Source of the DNA: Monarcha castaneiventris obscurior
Lineage: Eukaryota > Chordata > Aves > Passeriformes > Monarchidae
Direction of reading: 5' to 3'
DNA: 64,000 nucleotides
Assembly: GCA_026261815.1 (NCBI GenBank)
Contig: JAMPIT010000379.1
Span: forward strand, 23,143,001 to 23,207,000
In this document: piece by piece, positions 1 to 13,384 of the stretch
Layout of the letters: every line of letters starts with the position of its first letter
How positions within the stretch are numbered: the stretch's first letter is position 1
Position numbers and translations under genes: made by a program
Notes under the pieces: generated by a model
Database searches by the model: none
The model's input: the letters and a program-made list of their open reading frames with translations, nothing else
Told to the model about the DNA's origin: nothing

Positions 1-1663
1 TTACTTTAGGAGCCCTGGAGGTGCCTGTGGAACAGGAAGAGGACTTAACAAATAATTAAAATTTTTCTCTCAAACAGTAGGCCTGTGGCTAACAAGATGT
101 TATTAAATACAAGCTCTAAAAATATTCAAATTAGTGAAATATACATTGCCAGAAATTAATATATCATGTCCTCGAGCCACCCAAATATTATGTACATAAC
201 TTACAAAATTATGTTGTCAAAGCTCCACCAAATTCACACACACACAAAAAAAGCTCTCTGATTTTGAACAGCACTAAACAACATTCTGTCTTATTCAGCA
301 ACTAGATTTAATTTTGAAGGTAAAATGGGAGAGGCTGACCAAAATAATATTCAGGTTAATTCTCCTTCAGGGGTGCTATGGCACTGGTTGAAATTGGTGT
401 GCTGAAGACAAAATGAGGCAGTTATTTCTGAGAGTAAGGTCTATCTCCAGTAGCATCAGGCAGGGTGGGTACCACTGCCACAGCTGGGAGGCGTCACTGT
501 CTTCCCCAAACAATGCTGACAAGTTTCTCACATGAGCAGGCTAGTCCATGGTGTTTAGCATGAGAACTGTAGCTCTGTCCTTGTCACAGAAAAGCAGTTC
601 CTTATGCCGTGATCATGGTACTGTTGCTGTTCTCAGGTACTGCTGTGGGGTATTTATTGGCCAAGTAAAAAGGCAGTACCTGAGGAGTTACAGTAACACT
701 CTACACTCATTACTAGACAGGAGAATTACAATCACTAGCACATTTTTATACCTTTAATTGGAAATCTCAGAATTAGTTCACTCTTTCTGACACCTTTTAA
801 TGCATACTGAACAAAGCCAACCAAACTATAAAAAGGCGAGTACACTCTGGTACAATTCTGGTTGTGTGATGCTCATTCCTTAGGCTAGAAACCCACCTGG
901 TAGCAGTCATCAGCCTTCTCTCTTCCAGGTCACAGACTCAAAGAGAAATTCAGCATATGAATAGTCCAGTGGGCAAACATCATGACCTGAAAGTTGTATC
1001 ATTCAATCCAGATGCAGTTAAAGACCTAAGACTAGGATTCATAAACAAATTCTGAGGTGCTTACACCCCTGTAACTGATTACAGGTTACGTGATCCTAAG
1101 ACTGGGATGGCAGCACCTGCAGTACAAACTAGTGGGTGCCATCCCTGAGGTATGACAGGGAGGTACTCAAGGATCTCAGTGCAACACTGGGCAAGGAATT
1201 TCTGAGAAAGTGGTGCTCAGAGTTTAAAACCATTTCCTGATTACTTTAAATTCATCTTTGATATGCATAAATAACGCAGTCTCCTTTGAATGTGTATCTG
1301 AAGTACACCTTAGTGCCTGTGTGAACCCTGTCCTACATGTATAGATCTATTCTTTAAGTGTGTATTGTTTTAAATCTTGGTCTGCATTTTCAGGCTCCAG
1401 AACCAAACTTCTCCCTTTATCCAGGGTGTAGTACAACAGTTTCAGATTACACAAATTCGTATCTGCTTAAAAACATACTAAAACCAAAGTCATTGCATAA
1501 ATCAAGGTTAAACTAAGACAGAAATCTGTCTGGCAGGTGAAAGGCTGCTGCTTTATTTACTAAGCCTTATAATCTTTTAACTTGCGGTTCATTGCCAAAG
1601 AAGATCATGGAAGTACTCCAGCCTATATCCAAGTGTTACAAGTCTATATTTGGTGCCACATTG
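1..1663. other. Unique AT-rich DNA, no gene seen
   Basis: No recognisable exon, RNA gene or repeat family was found. The longest open frame has 69 codons (548-757, plus) and resembles no known protein. A short (CA)6 run followed by poly-A lies at 235-253. A TATA-like AT-rich stretch near 826-836 has nothing gene-like after it. Confidence 0.6.
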
Positions 1664-1722
1664 AACTTCTATAGTGAAGGGTGAAAAGTTATATACTAAA
1701 AACTTCTATAGTGAAGTGTGAA
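1664..1722. repeat. Imperfect two-copy tandem duplication, 37-bp period
   Basis: The block AACTTCTATAGTGAAGGGTG at 1664 recurs at 1701 as AACTTCTATAGTGAAGTGTG, followed in both copies by an AAA/AAG-rich continuation. The period is 37 bp. This is a small local duplication, probably from replication slippage, with no sign of function. Confidence 0.75.
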
Positions 1723-4404
1723 AGATTACCAAGCAGGTTGATAGACAAGGAATAGAGCTGTATTTTGGAAGATGTGAGAATCTGTGCATTTATCAGTATC
1801 AATACAAAACTTTTCCCAGCTCTTTCTTATCATTCTATGTCTGAGCTGTCTGAACTGAATTAAAATCAGAGAGTGCTGCCCAAATGGTTTAAATGCAGAT
1901 TTAGATTTTCACAATGTGATGATAGGACACTTCTAACAACCTATTTTTATTCATTCATTAATAATTACATTGGTTGGTATAGACACATGGACCTCTGTGG
2001 ACTCCAGTAGTTTGTTGACTGGGGTCAGGAGGCTGCCTAGGTGCCCTTTTGCCTGTGTTTAGTGATCAAAACTTGTGTGAGAAGAGCTGGCAAAGAATGG
2101 AAGTCTTTCAATTTACGTGCTGCCTACTACCCTTTTGGAAGAAACAAAATAACAGTAGAAGTCCTCTAAAACCCCCAAAGACCATTCCTGTAACTGGATT
2201 ATTGGCGTAGACTCAGTATTTTAGAGTGGACTGTGGCAGGCTGAGGTAATAGAGAAAGGTAAATTGCTGGCAGAGCAAGTTGACTCAGCATTACCTCTAA
2301 AGCAGCCAGTCAGCCCAGACCGATGCATTCTCTGAGAAAAATCAGAGCGTTTTTCATTACTAAGAGTGCAAACATGGTGGCCCTCCTGCTATTATTTGTC
2401 ACCATGAGGAGGAATGACTGAGCCTCTTCTGCAAGATGCAAAGGATGCAGTCACATGTGCCTACATGTGCTCTCAAAAATGTATTCTGTGGGCTAGAAAG
2501 GAAACCTAGGGATAGGCTGGGAAAGGATTATAGCCGGTATTACTGGTAGCTGGTCAATACCTGGTGTTAGCCCTTAAAAAAAAAGATATTTTCCTCTTTT
2601 GCTGTATTTTCTCTGTAAATACACAAGTATAAAAATTAAACCTGAAATAATTACTGAAATTTAAAAATGGAAAATTTCTTAGGCTTACTGTTTGACTTCA
2701 AAACATGATCCACCTACTCATGTGGGCCTGAAGAACTGTGATCATCTCACAAGAAATCCATCTAGTTAAAACAAATCCAAACACCTTAAATATTCAGATA
2801 TCACTTGGCTATCAGGTTTCACAAGGAATTTCTGATCTTGTGTAAAATGCCCTAAAATATTGATAAATAATTTAAAGCATGCAAAAGCAAACTGCAAGCT
2901 GCACCATATTATTAAGGGAAAGGTGGGTAACTTGGAAAAATGTGTCACATTGTTTCCTACTATTGTAGTAGAATCAAATACATCAGAAGTTTATAACAAT
3001 GTGCCTTCCCATCGTGATGCCTCTAGAACATTACTTTTAACAGCAGGAAGCCCTGTCAGAACAAATATCTGCTTCATGCAGGAAAAAAAATGACACTGTC
3101 CAGATACCTTATAAAATATTGATTGAAAACTTATTTCCTCTTTTACTTGCAAGTATAAGACAAGGGAATATTTCCCACTTCAGCCAAGAGTGGAAGAAAT
3201 TTAATTCCTTCATCTCACTGTGCTATTCCCCACCCAACCTTGAGGGAAGTAGAAACCTTGGCTACGAAGCCGAGGAAAAGGATGGGAGCTGGAGCCAGGC
3301 TGCCACGCAGTGCCATCTAGGGGTAAGCCACCGGGACACTGTCTTCTGCAGTACTCAACCGAAAGCCACCAGACCTGCAGTTGATGTGGGATAAAATATA
3401 TCACGGCTTTTGTCCCCGAAAGCTGATTGGGCTCTCCAGCTCTGTAGGATGGCCTAAAAAGATATAAAATACCAATTAGTCCTTAAAGCCTCACAGCATC
3501 ACCTCCATGAAGCCCTATAAAGATCTCTGTAGTACTTGAGTGGCGTAATAAGTGATGATGTTTTTTGTTACTAGTTTGCGTTTTTTCTTTTTAATCCTGT
3601 CTCTGTAATAAAACTGTGTGTTGATTGACACATCTGATAGATCCACAAAGCCTGAGGGGATTTTGGTAGAAGTTTGTGCTACTGGCCATACTGGCCATAG
3701 AGGAGCAATAAAATAAGGGATCTAGTGGCGACATTCAGGAACTAAGTGATGGCAAAAGTCACAGATAATCAACAGAGATACTCTTACTGTCTGTTCATGT
3801 ACCTGTCTTCCTCAACAATTAGCTCAGTATTTGGGATAGGATTCTGCTAGGTGAAATGATGGGCTTTCTAGTCCTTAGATCACAGCACCAAGTAGGAACC
3901 CAACACCCCGATGAGATTAATGAGATTAATTGGGAGGTTGCAGCCCTTCAAGTTGTTCCATTGCGTCTCCTAGAAAGGATGGTTTTCTGCAAGACATGCA
4001 CAAGCACCTGCACAGACATGATGTGGAGTAAGATGGAAAAATATTAATTTTTCTCAATGTGAAGCTTCTTTAAGCAGATGGGTGAATGCTGTGGTGTGTG
4101 CTGGGAGAAAGTCAGTCATTGCAATAATCAAGACTTTGTGCAGCTACCTACTCTGTTTCTTAATTTGCAACATAAATAACATGGAAGCTGCAAAGATGCT
4201 GACATGGTTAATGCAAAAAGCAACTTTCGTTAGGATCTAGTGTAGCACAACTATACAAGCCACAGCTGAAATAACAGTTCTTTCACTCGAGAAAATGTGT
4301 CAAGATGCAGGAAAGATCAGTGCCCTAGGGAGTCTTTGATCTTGACATGAAAGAGAGGTTAGAGAAGAGAAATGTTGTAAACTCCCCCTTGCAACAATGA
4401 ATTA
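1723..4404. other. Unique DNA, no gene seen
   Basis: Nothing supportable was found. The longest open frame is 91 codons (3119-3394, plus), overlapped by a 64-codon minus frame. Both are in a slightly GC-richer patch (about 3230-3420) and have no recognisable domain. Confidence 0.55.
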
Positions 4405-4475
4405 ATGTAAAAAGAGATTAAGTGAGTAACTCAAGATTATTTAGGAAAGTCTATGTCAGAGCCAGGAAACCAACT
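4405..4475 (-). repeat. MIR-like SINE relic (tentative)
   Basis: The plus strand reads like the complement of the MIR core. It has GAGATTAAGTGAGTAACTCAAG, then a degraded 'AAGTC…GTCAGAGCCAGGA' block, which corresponds to the MIR segment for 'GGCTCTGCCACT…AAGTTACTTAACCTC'. Only about 70 bp can be followed and divergence is high. MIRs are ancient amniote repeats and survive in birds as short relics. The call is by eye; chance similarity is possible. Confidence 0.45.
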
Positions 4476-7400
4476 GAAATAAGAAAGCAGAAGAAAATAC
4501 AGACTTGGTGGATTGAAGAATTCAGACCAGAAACTGGGGGGCATGTTTTTAGGGAAAGTAATTTAAGCACAGAAGCAGCCGATCGAGGTGGGATTTGGAT
4601 TATGTTCAGATGCATCACACTTGGATAGGAAGTCCTTCATAGATGCTGTGACTCCCCAGGAAGCTGCTGGACAGGGGCAAACATCACTCAGTGGTTTGCA
4701 GAGGCAGTGGATGTCCACGAGGTCTCTGGCCTGTGCTGGACAGGAGTTTGTGCCAGTTTATCATGATTCCCACATATGGCCTTAGCCTTGAGGAATCACA
4801 AATCTGTCCTCTGTCATAGCAATTCCGGACTCTTCCCAGAACATTAAACATGCTAAAAATCAGACAGTTACTGAGCAGCCCTGTGATGGATTAGGTAACT
4901 TACTGCTAAAAATCTTGGCACATTCTTTCAACAGACAGAAGCACCCACAGCTACCCCTTCACTTTACTACTTGGAGTTGATGATACACTGCCCCAGCACC
5001 ATTCCCAGTCTCATGTGGATGTGAGGATGGTCTAGGATGCCACAGGCAAAGAGCAGACTAGCAACTTTTGCAAACCCCTGCTTTGTACTGCTATGAAGAA
5101 CTACAGAGGATGCAGGGGAGTTTGGAATGGAAAAGCTGATATTCTGAAATAAAGAAGTGAGCTGTATTAGGGCCAGCATGTGCAGGGCACTTGCATGCCA
5201 AGCACACACCATGGTGTCCAGAGTCTGCTGCTCCTGCTGTGGGAAGCACAACTGTTCCTACTGCACCTTGCCACCTTTTCTCCCTCCAAATCCTTGCTGG
5301 CTGGGAGGAAGTACTGCCTTGGCATTAGTGTGTGGAAATCTGGGTCTGTGATATAGAAGCTCGCTGAGATTATCACAGCTGTCCCTGCCTGCATTAAAGT
5401 ACACTATTCTAAGCCACTAGCTCCTCTCCTGTTCCCCAGCCTGAACTCCTGCATCACTTACCAGAAGAGGAAAACCCACCACGTGTAAGTAATATTTGTT
5501 ACTCCTGCTTGTGTATTTTGGTGACTTTTCACAGTATGAAACTGTATTGAATGATTCACTATAGATGTTAACTGTAATTCTATTATACTTTTCAAATAAG
5601 AGTAAATGCTGACCAGTGTAGTGTACAGTTATAGGTGGTATGCTGTTTCTTGCTGTTTCTATTTTATTTCAGGTAATAAAAGATGTAGGGAAAAGTCACT
5701 GAAAAACATAAGGAGGCTTTTTAAATTCAGAGGCAGACAGTTTGTGGATCTTGGCTTCTGAAAAAAGTTGATTTTGGAATTATTTTTCTGTTTGGTGTCA
5801 GATTAAGAAAACTTTCCCCTGGGCAATCAAAAGAAGGAACCAGAATTTGCAGCCCCTCACCTGGGTAAAAGGAGATCTTCCTGGGCTACATGGCTATTGT
5901 GCCTTTTAAAGCTTCTGTTGAATTGCAGCAGCCTGAATAACTTTAACCTTAAGTTAACACAGTCCTCACTTTCAGGTGAATGCCTACAATTCTGAAATGC
6001 ATGTGAAGGGACTCTCCCTCCTCTGCTGGGGGTAACACAAATTCAACAAGGAATGATAGCAAAAAAGAAACACAAAAGAAAGAAAACTTCTGTTTCATTT
6101 AAAGATTTTGGTGGCATTTCCCTGGCTACCTCCTAAGTCACTTGATGGGCTTACTGAAGGAACCAGACTCCTGTGGCAGGGAAAAAGAGCTAAAATAAGG
6201 AAGAGGAAAAATGAAAAAGAAAACATTTGCAAGTGTGCTGCTACAGGGCACCTGTCTCCAAGGATATCTGGATATGTGGTCACAGAAATGAGGCAGTGCC
6301 AGGCCTGCTCCAGCTCGTCATTTGAACCGAGAAAGTTTGTCAGGACTTTAATGGGAATGATGGCCTCAATGTACAGAGCAGGCTGTGACTGTAGTCTGCT
6401 GGGACCTGTTTCTTTTGGAAGGAATAAAGAGGAAGGGCACTAAGTGTTTCACCTGATGATGTATTGTTATCAATAGATGTTGATTAACAGATGTTTGTGA
6501 GTTTATACAAAGCTTAGATCAGTATCTCTTAAGAATGTACTTCAAATAGTACCTTGTGATTGAATTTAGATAAGGAGATGGTTTGTTAGCTTAGTTTTGA
6601 ATTTTTAGCATTTTGACTTATAACATGCAGAAAAGTTAACATTATTAGCAGCTAGGTGTGTAGGAGCAGTGTGCACTTTAGGTTGGAGAATCTGTTGTGC
6701 TATAAATGAAAAATGAAATTGAATCATTCTTAATGGGCTTGACAGCTCACTTGGTAAGAGATTTGGTTTTAATACAGACTTAAATGCTCTGAAGCTTTGA
6801 CATAGCTTAGCAAGCCTTAAAGCTCATCTCTCTCACCATAGTGTTAGTCGTCTCAGTTTAGGTCAGTCTCTTCCAGGGATTGAGGAAGAGGAAATCACAG
6901 CTGGATAATTAAAGTATTAAAGGCCTTAGCACAATAGCAAAAATGGGATTAGAGCAAACATTGACAACTTCAGCCAAAAAATCCTAGAAGCCACCCGGGC
7001 CTAGTGAAAAGGAGATCCAAATTTTTATATCCTGCATTTCGAGGTATGCCTAACCTGGAGGACTCATCCTGCCTCTTTTTCCCCCAGACACATCTTGGTG
7101 CCATGTAGAAGTAAACCTGGACACGCACTGAACTTTCCAAATCACCTTCCTTAGTCCCCCAGGGCTGGAAATTCAGACGGAACAGGGTAGGGAGGGACGT
7201 GAGTGGCCTCACAGGCAGGATGAGCAGGAAATGCACTGCATGGGCACTACTGCCCTTCACATCTGCCACAGATGGGCCAGGCAACATCCTCCTGCCAGGA
7301 CAGCTGCCTCTTACATCTTCACATATTCCTCTATGATATCTTCATTACCAGCCTGACCAATGAGAGTTTGGTGTAATTTTAATCTGCACAATGCCATTCT

Positions 7401-10400
7401 GGCACATCAGGGCCAGGGCATGGTCTCCCTGCCCCAGCAATTGAGTCACTTTTGTCAGGGTTACAGGATCTGAGGAGCACAGGACCCCATCTGCTGCTGC
7501 AATCCCTATTCTCAAAAAGACCTAAGTATTTCTGTCAGGCACTTCACTGAGCGATCTGCACTCGAAAGTGCATACACCTCAGAGAAAAACATTCTTTATG
7601 TTACAAAGGTGTGCTTGGAAATGGCAAAAATACACATGCCCTGCTTCTGTGCAAACTGAAGTCCTGTCACCACATGGGAAAACTAGAACTTGTTTCAAGA
7701 AAGACAGATGACCCTGACATTCTGAATCCATCATTAAAGGAACGTAAAAAGTTCACCAAACAGTAGGATAGTACCATGCCCACAACCCCAATTGCTTGTC
7801 TCAGGACTGTGTACCTGATGGGAATGCCTCCAGTGTTAGCCAGTACAGAATAAAGAATTTCCAGAGCTAATTAGAAAAACAGATAAAAACATGTCAGCTG
7901 ATATATGTACTGGTTGTCTCTTCTTTCATTTGTTGAAAGAATTTGATCATGGTGGAATTGCACAGAGCTTTTGCCTATTTCAAACCTTGTACCCTAATGT
8001 TATAGCTTTGTGTGTATAAAAAATGTCTAGGAGGAACAGTAGAAAATTCTTTCATTCCTGTCTCATAACAAGAAGATCTCAAAGACAATTAAGTCACAGG
8101 AAGGGCACATTTAAAATATATAGGGAATATACTATGATAAAAATCATCAGTAATAATCATATTAGGTATAAACTTTATAGAATGGTCTGTTATACATTAT
8201 AGAATGTATAAAATATACCACAAACATACATATACATGTGCTTATCTATAAATTACACCAAAACCTGGCATAAGCTGGGCAAGATGTGACCTAATATGAT
8301 CTGATGAAGGATTCAGATTTCCTCATACATACCTACTTTGATGTTTTGAGTACTGAAAAGTAAACTCCACAGTTATGGCTGCTGTTGGATGCAAAAAGCT
8401 GGTCTCTTTGGATCTTGTGCCTGGCTGAGGATTACTCTACCTTGCATATTCTGCTGATATGCAAAAGTACTGCTAAAGTGTTAAATTCAACAAAAGGACA
8501 TGACTTGGATATTGCAAAAAGAGGTGCAAAAAGAAGCACTCACTCAAGATAATTTACATACTAGTGTCTCTGGTAATAAAGTTCTCTGAACTACTTTCTG
8601 CCATGGCATCCACATGGTTCTTGTGTACAATGAACAGAACCAGGGTCCTTGTGCAGCCTACATTGTTTTAATGCTTTGGAAGGAAAGAAACGCTGTCCTA
8701 GCAGAATGCTGCTTTGAGCTGTGTGACATCCACAGAGCAAGAGACAAATATGATTATATTCAGTTATCAAAAGCATACTGTATTTATATATTGTACACAA
8801 GCCATGGGCTAGAAATTCTCAATGCATACATGAGTACATTATGGTAGAAGGTGTCTAGCAGCCATATACCCTCTAGATCTAACATTTGAAAAACAGGTTT
8901 AAAGCAAGGACACATCTTTGCTGTGAAATAATCTGATACTATGCTTAATGCTTGCCAAAGATCTGTATCCCGTAACAGTGCACACATCTCAGCACCAAAC
9001 TCATAATGAGTTATTGAATGAACTATGGCATAACTTTTAGAAACATGCTTAACCCTGAATTAAGCCTTTCAGTGATGGAGAACACACCATCTGTTAGCTG
9101 TTGTCATAAGTAGAAAAATAAAGACTCTGTTTCTAAACTTCTTCATTTATATTTTGCTTTTGATAACTGAATCTCACTGTGCCTTATTCTTCTGAACAGA
9201 AGACCTGTTTACAATCAAAGATCTATTCCCCAGACAGATATCTGCAGACAGAAAGCAAGTAATTAATTTTTCCTGAATAAACATATTGTAAGTCTTTCTA
9301 TCTCTCTCTCAGGCATGGTTGCCACATGGGAAATAATTTTGCAACTCTTTTTTAAACACTTTCAGTTTTCACTGTGGTGTCAACAATGTAGGGTCAACAC
9401 AAGTGGACACTACATCAGTATTGGTCCTGTCACTAGCATTGCACAAAAATAAAACCATCCCCATAGCTTTCTAAGAGATCATCCTGCTGGTAAAGTCAAC
9501 TGTTTCTTAGCTCAAGACTCACATGGGGAGCTCATGTTCGAGTGGTGTCCCCCAACACCATAACCAGGCAGAGCTAAAGCTGGACAGGAGGGAGTGGAAA
9601 CAGGGCTAATGGCAAGCTGACATTATTGCTCATAAAATATCATCAAGATTAGATTGTGCCATTTGGGTTCAAGTTTTCCAGTGTACCCATCAGCTACCAC
9701 TGTTCACATGAGCACCTGCACCCTCAAGCTACCTCGTAGTTTGGCGTGACAGACTGATCTTTTATGCCTACTCTCTGTGGAACAATGTTGGAGGCTTTTT
9801 TCCCTAAAATAAAGATTCCAAATTTATGCAAATAAGATCTTCTCTAACTAGGCTATGAGGGACTCTACAAGACCATCCAGACTTGCTACTGCTCTTTCCT
9901 GTAATCTAACCTTTCACCTACTAGTACCAGAGGTATTTTTTGACTCCTAGGTTGTGTGTGATAGGAAAAGAGAAGAAAATAGGGTTTGGATTGTGGTTTT
10001 TGTGTTGTCAGGGTCTGAACAAACAAAATGTAAGCACTTCTTTCCCATCTCTGTCCCTTGAGCAGAGCTGCAGGGACATGTAATTCTGGGATTTGGAGAA
10101 GACAAAAATAGCCATATCTCAAACTTTCTTCCTTTTCCTTTCTTAATCATATTCATCTCTTCTCAGCAGACCTTAGAGACGTTCAGTGAATACTGACACT
10201 GACTTTGTAACATCTAAATTAACATTTGTCTGATATCCTGTTAATCTGCAACAATAATCAGCTGGAGTCTTTTGATCTAGTAAGAGTTGAAGGGAGATTA
10301 GCACAGGATGGACAACCCTTTTAATTGATTAAAATGATAAGCAGAGAAAGAGTGAGCTGCCTTCAAAATCCTACAGCTCAGTGGCCAGAGGGGTGTGCAC

Positions 10401-12062
10401 AGTGTATTTTCTAAATCCCCTAGCTACTAAGCAGCTTTGACTAAGATCCCCTCTGCACTTTGGGACTATAAAAGGGCACAGGTCTTATATTTGCAGATCA
10501 AGAAGTGTAATGATGTCTACAGCAGTTTTGTGTTCTCCTACAGGGAGAGCATCAGACGAAGCATATGTAACAGATTAAAAGATCAGACAGCTGCTGTAGG
10601 TTTGCATGTCAGAAAATCAGCTTTTGTTGTTCAGGTATTAGGGGAAAAAATGGATGATTTCATTGCATATCTGTGTTTAAAATAAATATGCACTAGGGCA
10701 ACCTTTTAAAATTATATGCCAGAGAAAGTACATTCTCAGTAGCATAAGTGAGAATTACTCCTTTAGATTTACAATTATCCCTTTCAAAACTGGACTGTAA
10801 ACTTTAGATACAAAAATGATAAGGAGTTCCATCCTGGTTTTAAAGCACTTCTATTTGCTTTCTGCTGAGCAAGAAAACCCAGAGCAAATGCAAACCTCGG
10901 GTGCTGCAAGCACTCTTGAAAAAATGGTTAATGTATACCTTTTACATAAAGCTGTAGGAGGGGAAATTTAATTAGGAAGCACCCTGGTGGTCAATTAATG
11001 AAAGGAAAAAAAATGGGTGCCTGAGGATCTGTGTACAAGTTTGAGAGCAGCTATCAAAGTTATTTCTCACACAGTGAAAATAAACGTTCAAGTCATGTTT
11101 TAGGACTGTTACTGTACTGCATATTCTGCTGATGCCATACAGAGCATCTCTTCAGGGGCTGCTGGCAGTGTGTAATAGGTGCACACTTTTTATGGTGAAG
11201 AGGGGTGAACAAAACCCTAGACTGACAGACTGACAAATTTCATGCCATTTTGTATTGTGGTGTGTGTGGTTGCTCCAGAAACACAGACTATCTGCTGTCC
11301 CACTGGGTCAGTTCCCACTGGGTGGGTTTTTCCCTGTGGAATTTAGAAAAAAGTTCAGTGGGAAGAACTCCTTGTGAGAAGTGCTACACAAACACACATC
11401 CCCAAAAGAGATTGTGTAACTCAAAAATTACACAATGGATAATTCTTACACAAAGGGTACACACAGGGAAGTATATGGGAATAGTGAGAGTATTTCACAG
11501 AGTAAGAGTCAAAAATCTTTACTCTTGTAAAGAATTTTGTTTTCTTTGAAATTATCAACTCAAAGAAGAACTTACAGGAGAGATGAGAAGGAGGAATACT
11601 AAGTTGATTTGATCTATTTGTGGGTACCATGAGAGGGAGACCCGACAAGACCACACTCTGCCTTTTTTGTAAGTTGATTGCTGATGTGTGAGGATCAGGA
11701 AACGGAGCTGCAGAGCAACAACAGTGTTCTTTTGCAGAAGGAAGTTTTGATCAAAGCATCAGGCTGGGATGGTGGTCACAAGGAGCAGCTGTGAGCAGCC
11801 TGGGATTGCCTCTACCAGTGTAGCTAGAGAGAAAAATATCCTGAACTAAGAGACTAAGAGCTATGGAGAAAGAACTTTGGGTGCAGGCTAAACAGGAGAA
11901 TGAAGCCATGGCCATGGCAATTTCTTACTGGTAGATGTGAGAAACAAGTAAGCTGTGTGGTGGTGTCTGTAGGGATCCTACGAGAAAATAAGAAAAAAGA
12001 TGGGGAAAGAAAAATTAAAGGTCTCTTGCAGCATTGCTAACTATGACGAGACATCATGATAT
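4476..12062. other. 7.6 kb of unique DNA, no gene seen
   Basis: No exon, RNA gene or young repeat was recognised. The longest open frames are 111 codons (6108-6443, plus) and 105 codons (6970-7287, minus). Neither shows a domain, and both are within what chance gives in 64 kb of this composition. A perfect TATAAAAG at 10467-10474 stands alone. A GC-richer patch lies around 6990-7500. Confidence 0.55.
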
Positions 12063-12484
12063 TGATGCCTTAGGTTTTAACTTTCTATATTTTTCAAATC
12101 CTGCACTGCCTAGTGTGTAACTGTGAAGTTTCTTGTGGCCTGTTAGCTGCTGTTCTCTCATGATGGTTAGACAAAACAAGCCTCTCCAAACTTGCTCTCC
12201 AAGGACACCCAGATTGTCCAAGGCCCCAAATGTGCAAACTAAGAGGAGGGCAAACTTGGGCTAGTTACGTCATTAACTGAAGCTTTAATTGGAGAATTGA
12301 TCCGGATATGCAAATGGACCAAACTTATAAAAGTGTGAGGAACTTGTGACTCGGGGTCCATCTTGGCAGTAGCCTCTGGACTCCCCAGGGTCCCCAGGAC
12401 TTTGAAGGCCCTTCAAATACATACCTACCTTTATTCCTTTATTCTTGTCTAGTCTCTGTTTTTAGGTGGCCACTTCAGGCATCA
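12063..12484 (+). mobile_element. Solo LTR of an avian endogenous retrovirus
   Basis: This is a 422-bp element bounded by TGATGCCT…AGGCATCA, an 8-bp perfect terminal inverted repeat starting TG and ending CA, as retroviral LTRs do. It is flanked by the 4-bp direct repeat ATAT (12059-12062 and 12485-12488), the duplication length typical of gamma-like (ERV1) integrations. Inside are U3 promoter signals, an R/U5-like part with CTCGGGGTCCATCTTGG, and a degraded polyadenylation site near 12412-12423. No primer-binding site follows the right end and no internal retroviral sequence adjoins either side, so it is a solo LTR left by recombination between two LTRs. The general layout resembles avian LTR families I recognise, but the exact family name is not assigned. 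An alternative reading as a terminal-inverted-repeat transposon is less likely, because the promoter signals and TG/CA ends fit an LTR. Confidence 0.85.
12265..12333 (+). promoter_or_regulatory. LTR U3 promoter: CRE-like site, octamer, TATA box
   Basis: Within the solo LTR, three classical elements occur in promoter order. A CRE/ATF-like TTACGTCA lies at 12265-12272, a perfect octamer ATGCAAAT at 12308-12315, and TTATAAAAG at 12325-12333. Transcription would be expected to start about 25-30 bp after the TATA box, near 12355. The sites are read directly; activity is not shown by sequence alone. Confidence 0.6.
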
Positions 12485-13117
12485 ATATCATGAAAGACAT
12501 GCCAGAGATGTATGTGAAGTTTTCAACTGATGTACATTTAAACATTGGATCTCTAAATTATGTCAATGGACGGAGCAGCTAAATTTGCGTAAGATCATAA
12601 AAATATGAAGCAGGAAAACAGGAAAAACCAAAGCATGGAGCCCTGTGGGGGTATTTCTCCCTAAAGGCACAGTGAAGGAAGCCCAAACAGACAGTAAATT
12701 TTTAAGGACACCTTTGGGCTTGTTCCCCAAGGCACTTTATTGTAGACTATATATGCTTTTAAGCAGAAGTGTTCACATTGTGCAGCACACTTAAATCCTG
12801 TGCATAGCAGCATTTTTATGGATCTCTGAGTCAGTTCTTAATCCATTTCATGCACCTTTGACTTGCTTTCAGTGTAATAAGTTTGCCAGTCACCTGGACT
12901 GCAATTCTCATTATTCTCTGCCTCTGCTGATCTTCTTGTCCATCGCTTCTGTTAAGCATAATCTGGATCATAGTCTGTGCAGATTGCTGTGTCACTGAAT
13001 TATGTGCTGTCTACTGACACAGTGAATGAACACCTTTGCTCTCCACGAATGAGCACAGACTTCCTTTCATCAATCTGCTCTGAACACTAATCCATTCATA
13101 TTGCAACTTACATTTCG
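12485..13117. other. Unique DNA right of the LTR, no gene seen
   Basis: This stretch has no retroviral internal sequence, no primer-binding site and no open frame worth noting. It separates the solo LTR from the coding-like minus-strand region beginning near 13.4 kb. Confidence 0.6.
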
Positions 13118-13146
13118 GACTAAAGGCACAGTCTGTGCCTTTAGTC
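13118..13146. repeat. Perfect inverted repeat, 13-bp arms, 3-bp loop
   Basis: GACTAAAGGCACA (13118-13130) and TGTGCCTTTAGTC (13134-13146) are exact reverse complements separated by GTC. Such an arm length is rarely met by chance in 64 kb. It could form a small hairpin in RNA or DNA. It lies at the downstream end of the decayed coding-like region on the minus strand, but no role can be assigned. Confidence 0.9.
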
Positions 13147-13384
13147 TGTGTCATCTGATTTTGGAGTAATGCTGAAATAGAGGCTTTTCCTCACAAGCTC
13201 TTTTCAAAAGGAGGGGTCAAGCTGTTGATAGCACTCTTAAGCAAAGCATGTGTTTCCCCTGCTGGTCAGTTGGCATTTATCACAGCATTATTCATCCTTC
13301 AGATTATTCAGCAATTGTTTTATCCAATTGGTTTTTTAATATATTTTCAGGTATTCATTGGATTCTGTATCAAATGAGTAATTA

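Noticed and set aside
6741..6765. tRNA A-box-like AGCTCACTTGGTAAGAG
   Set aside because: No B box (GGTTC-type) at the right distance and no cloverleaf.
10467..10474. Perfect TATAAAAG
   Set aside because: Isolated in AT-rich DNA with no exon, CpG cluster or other promoter signal nearby.
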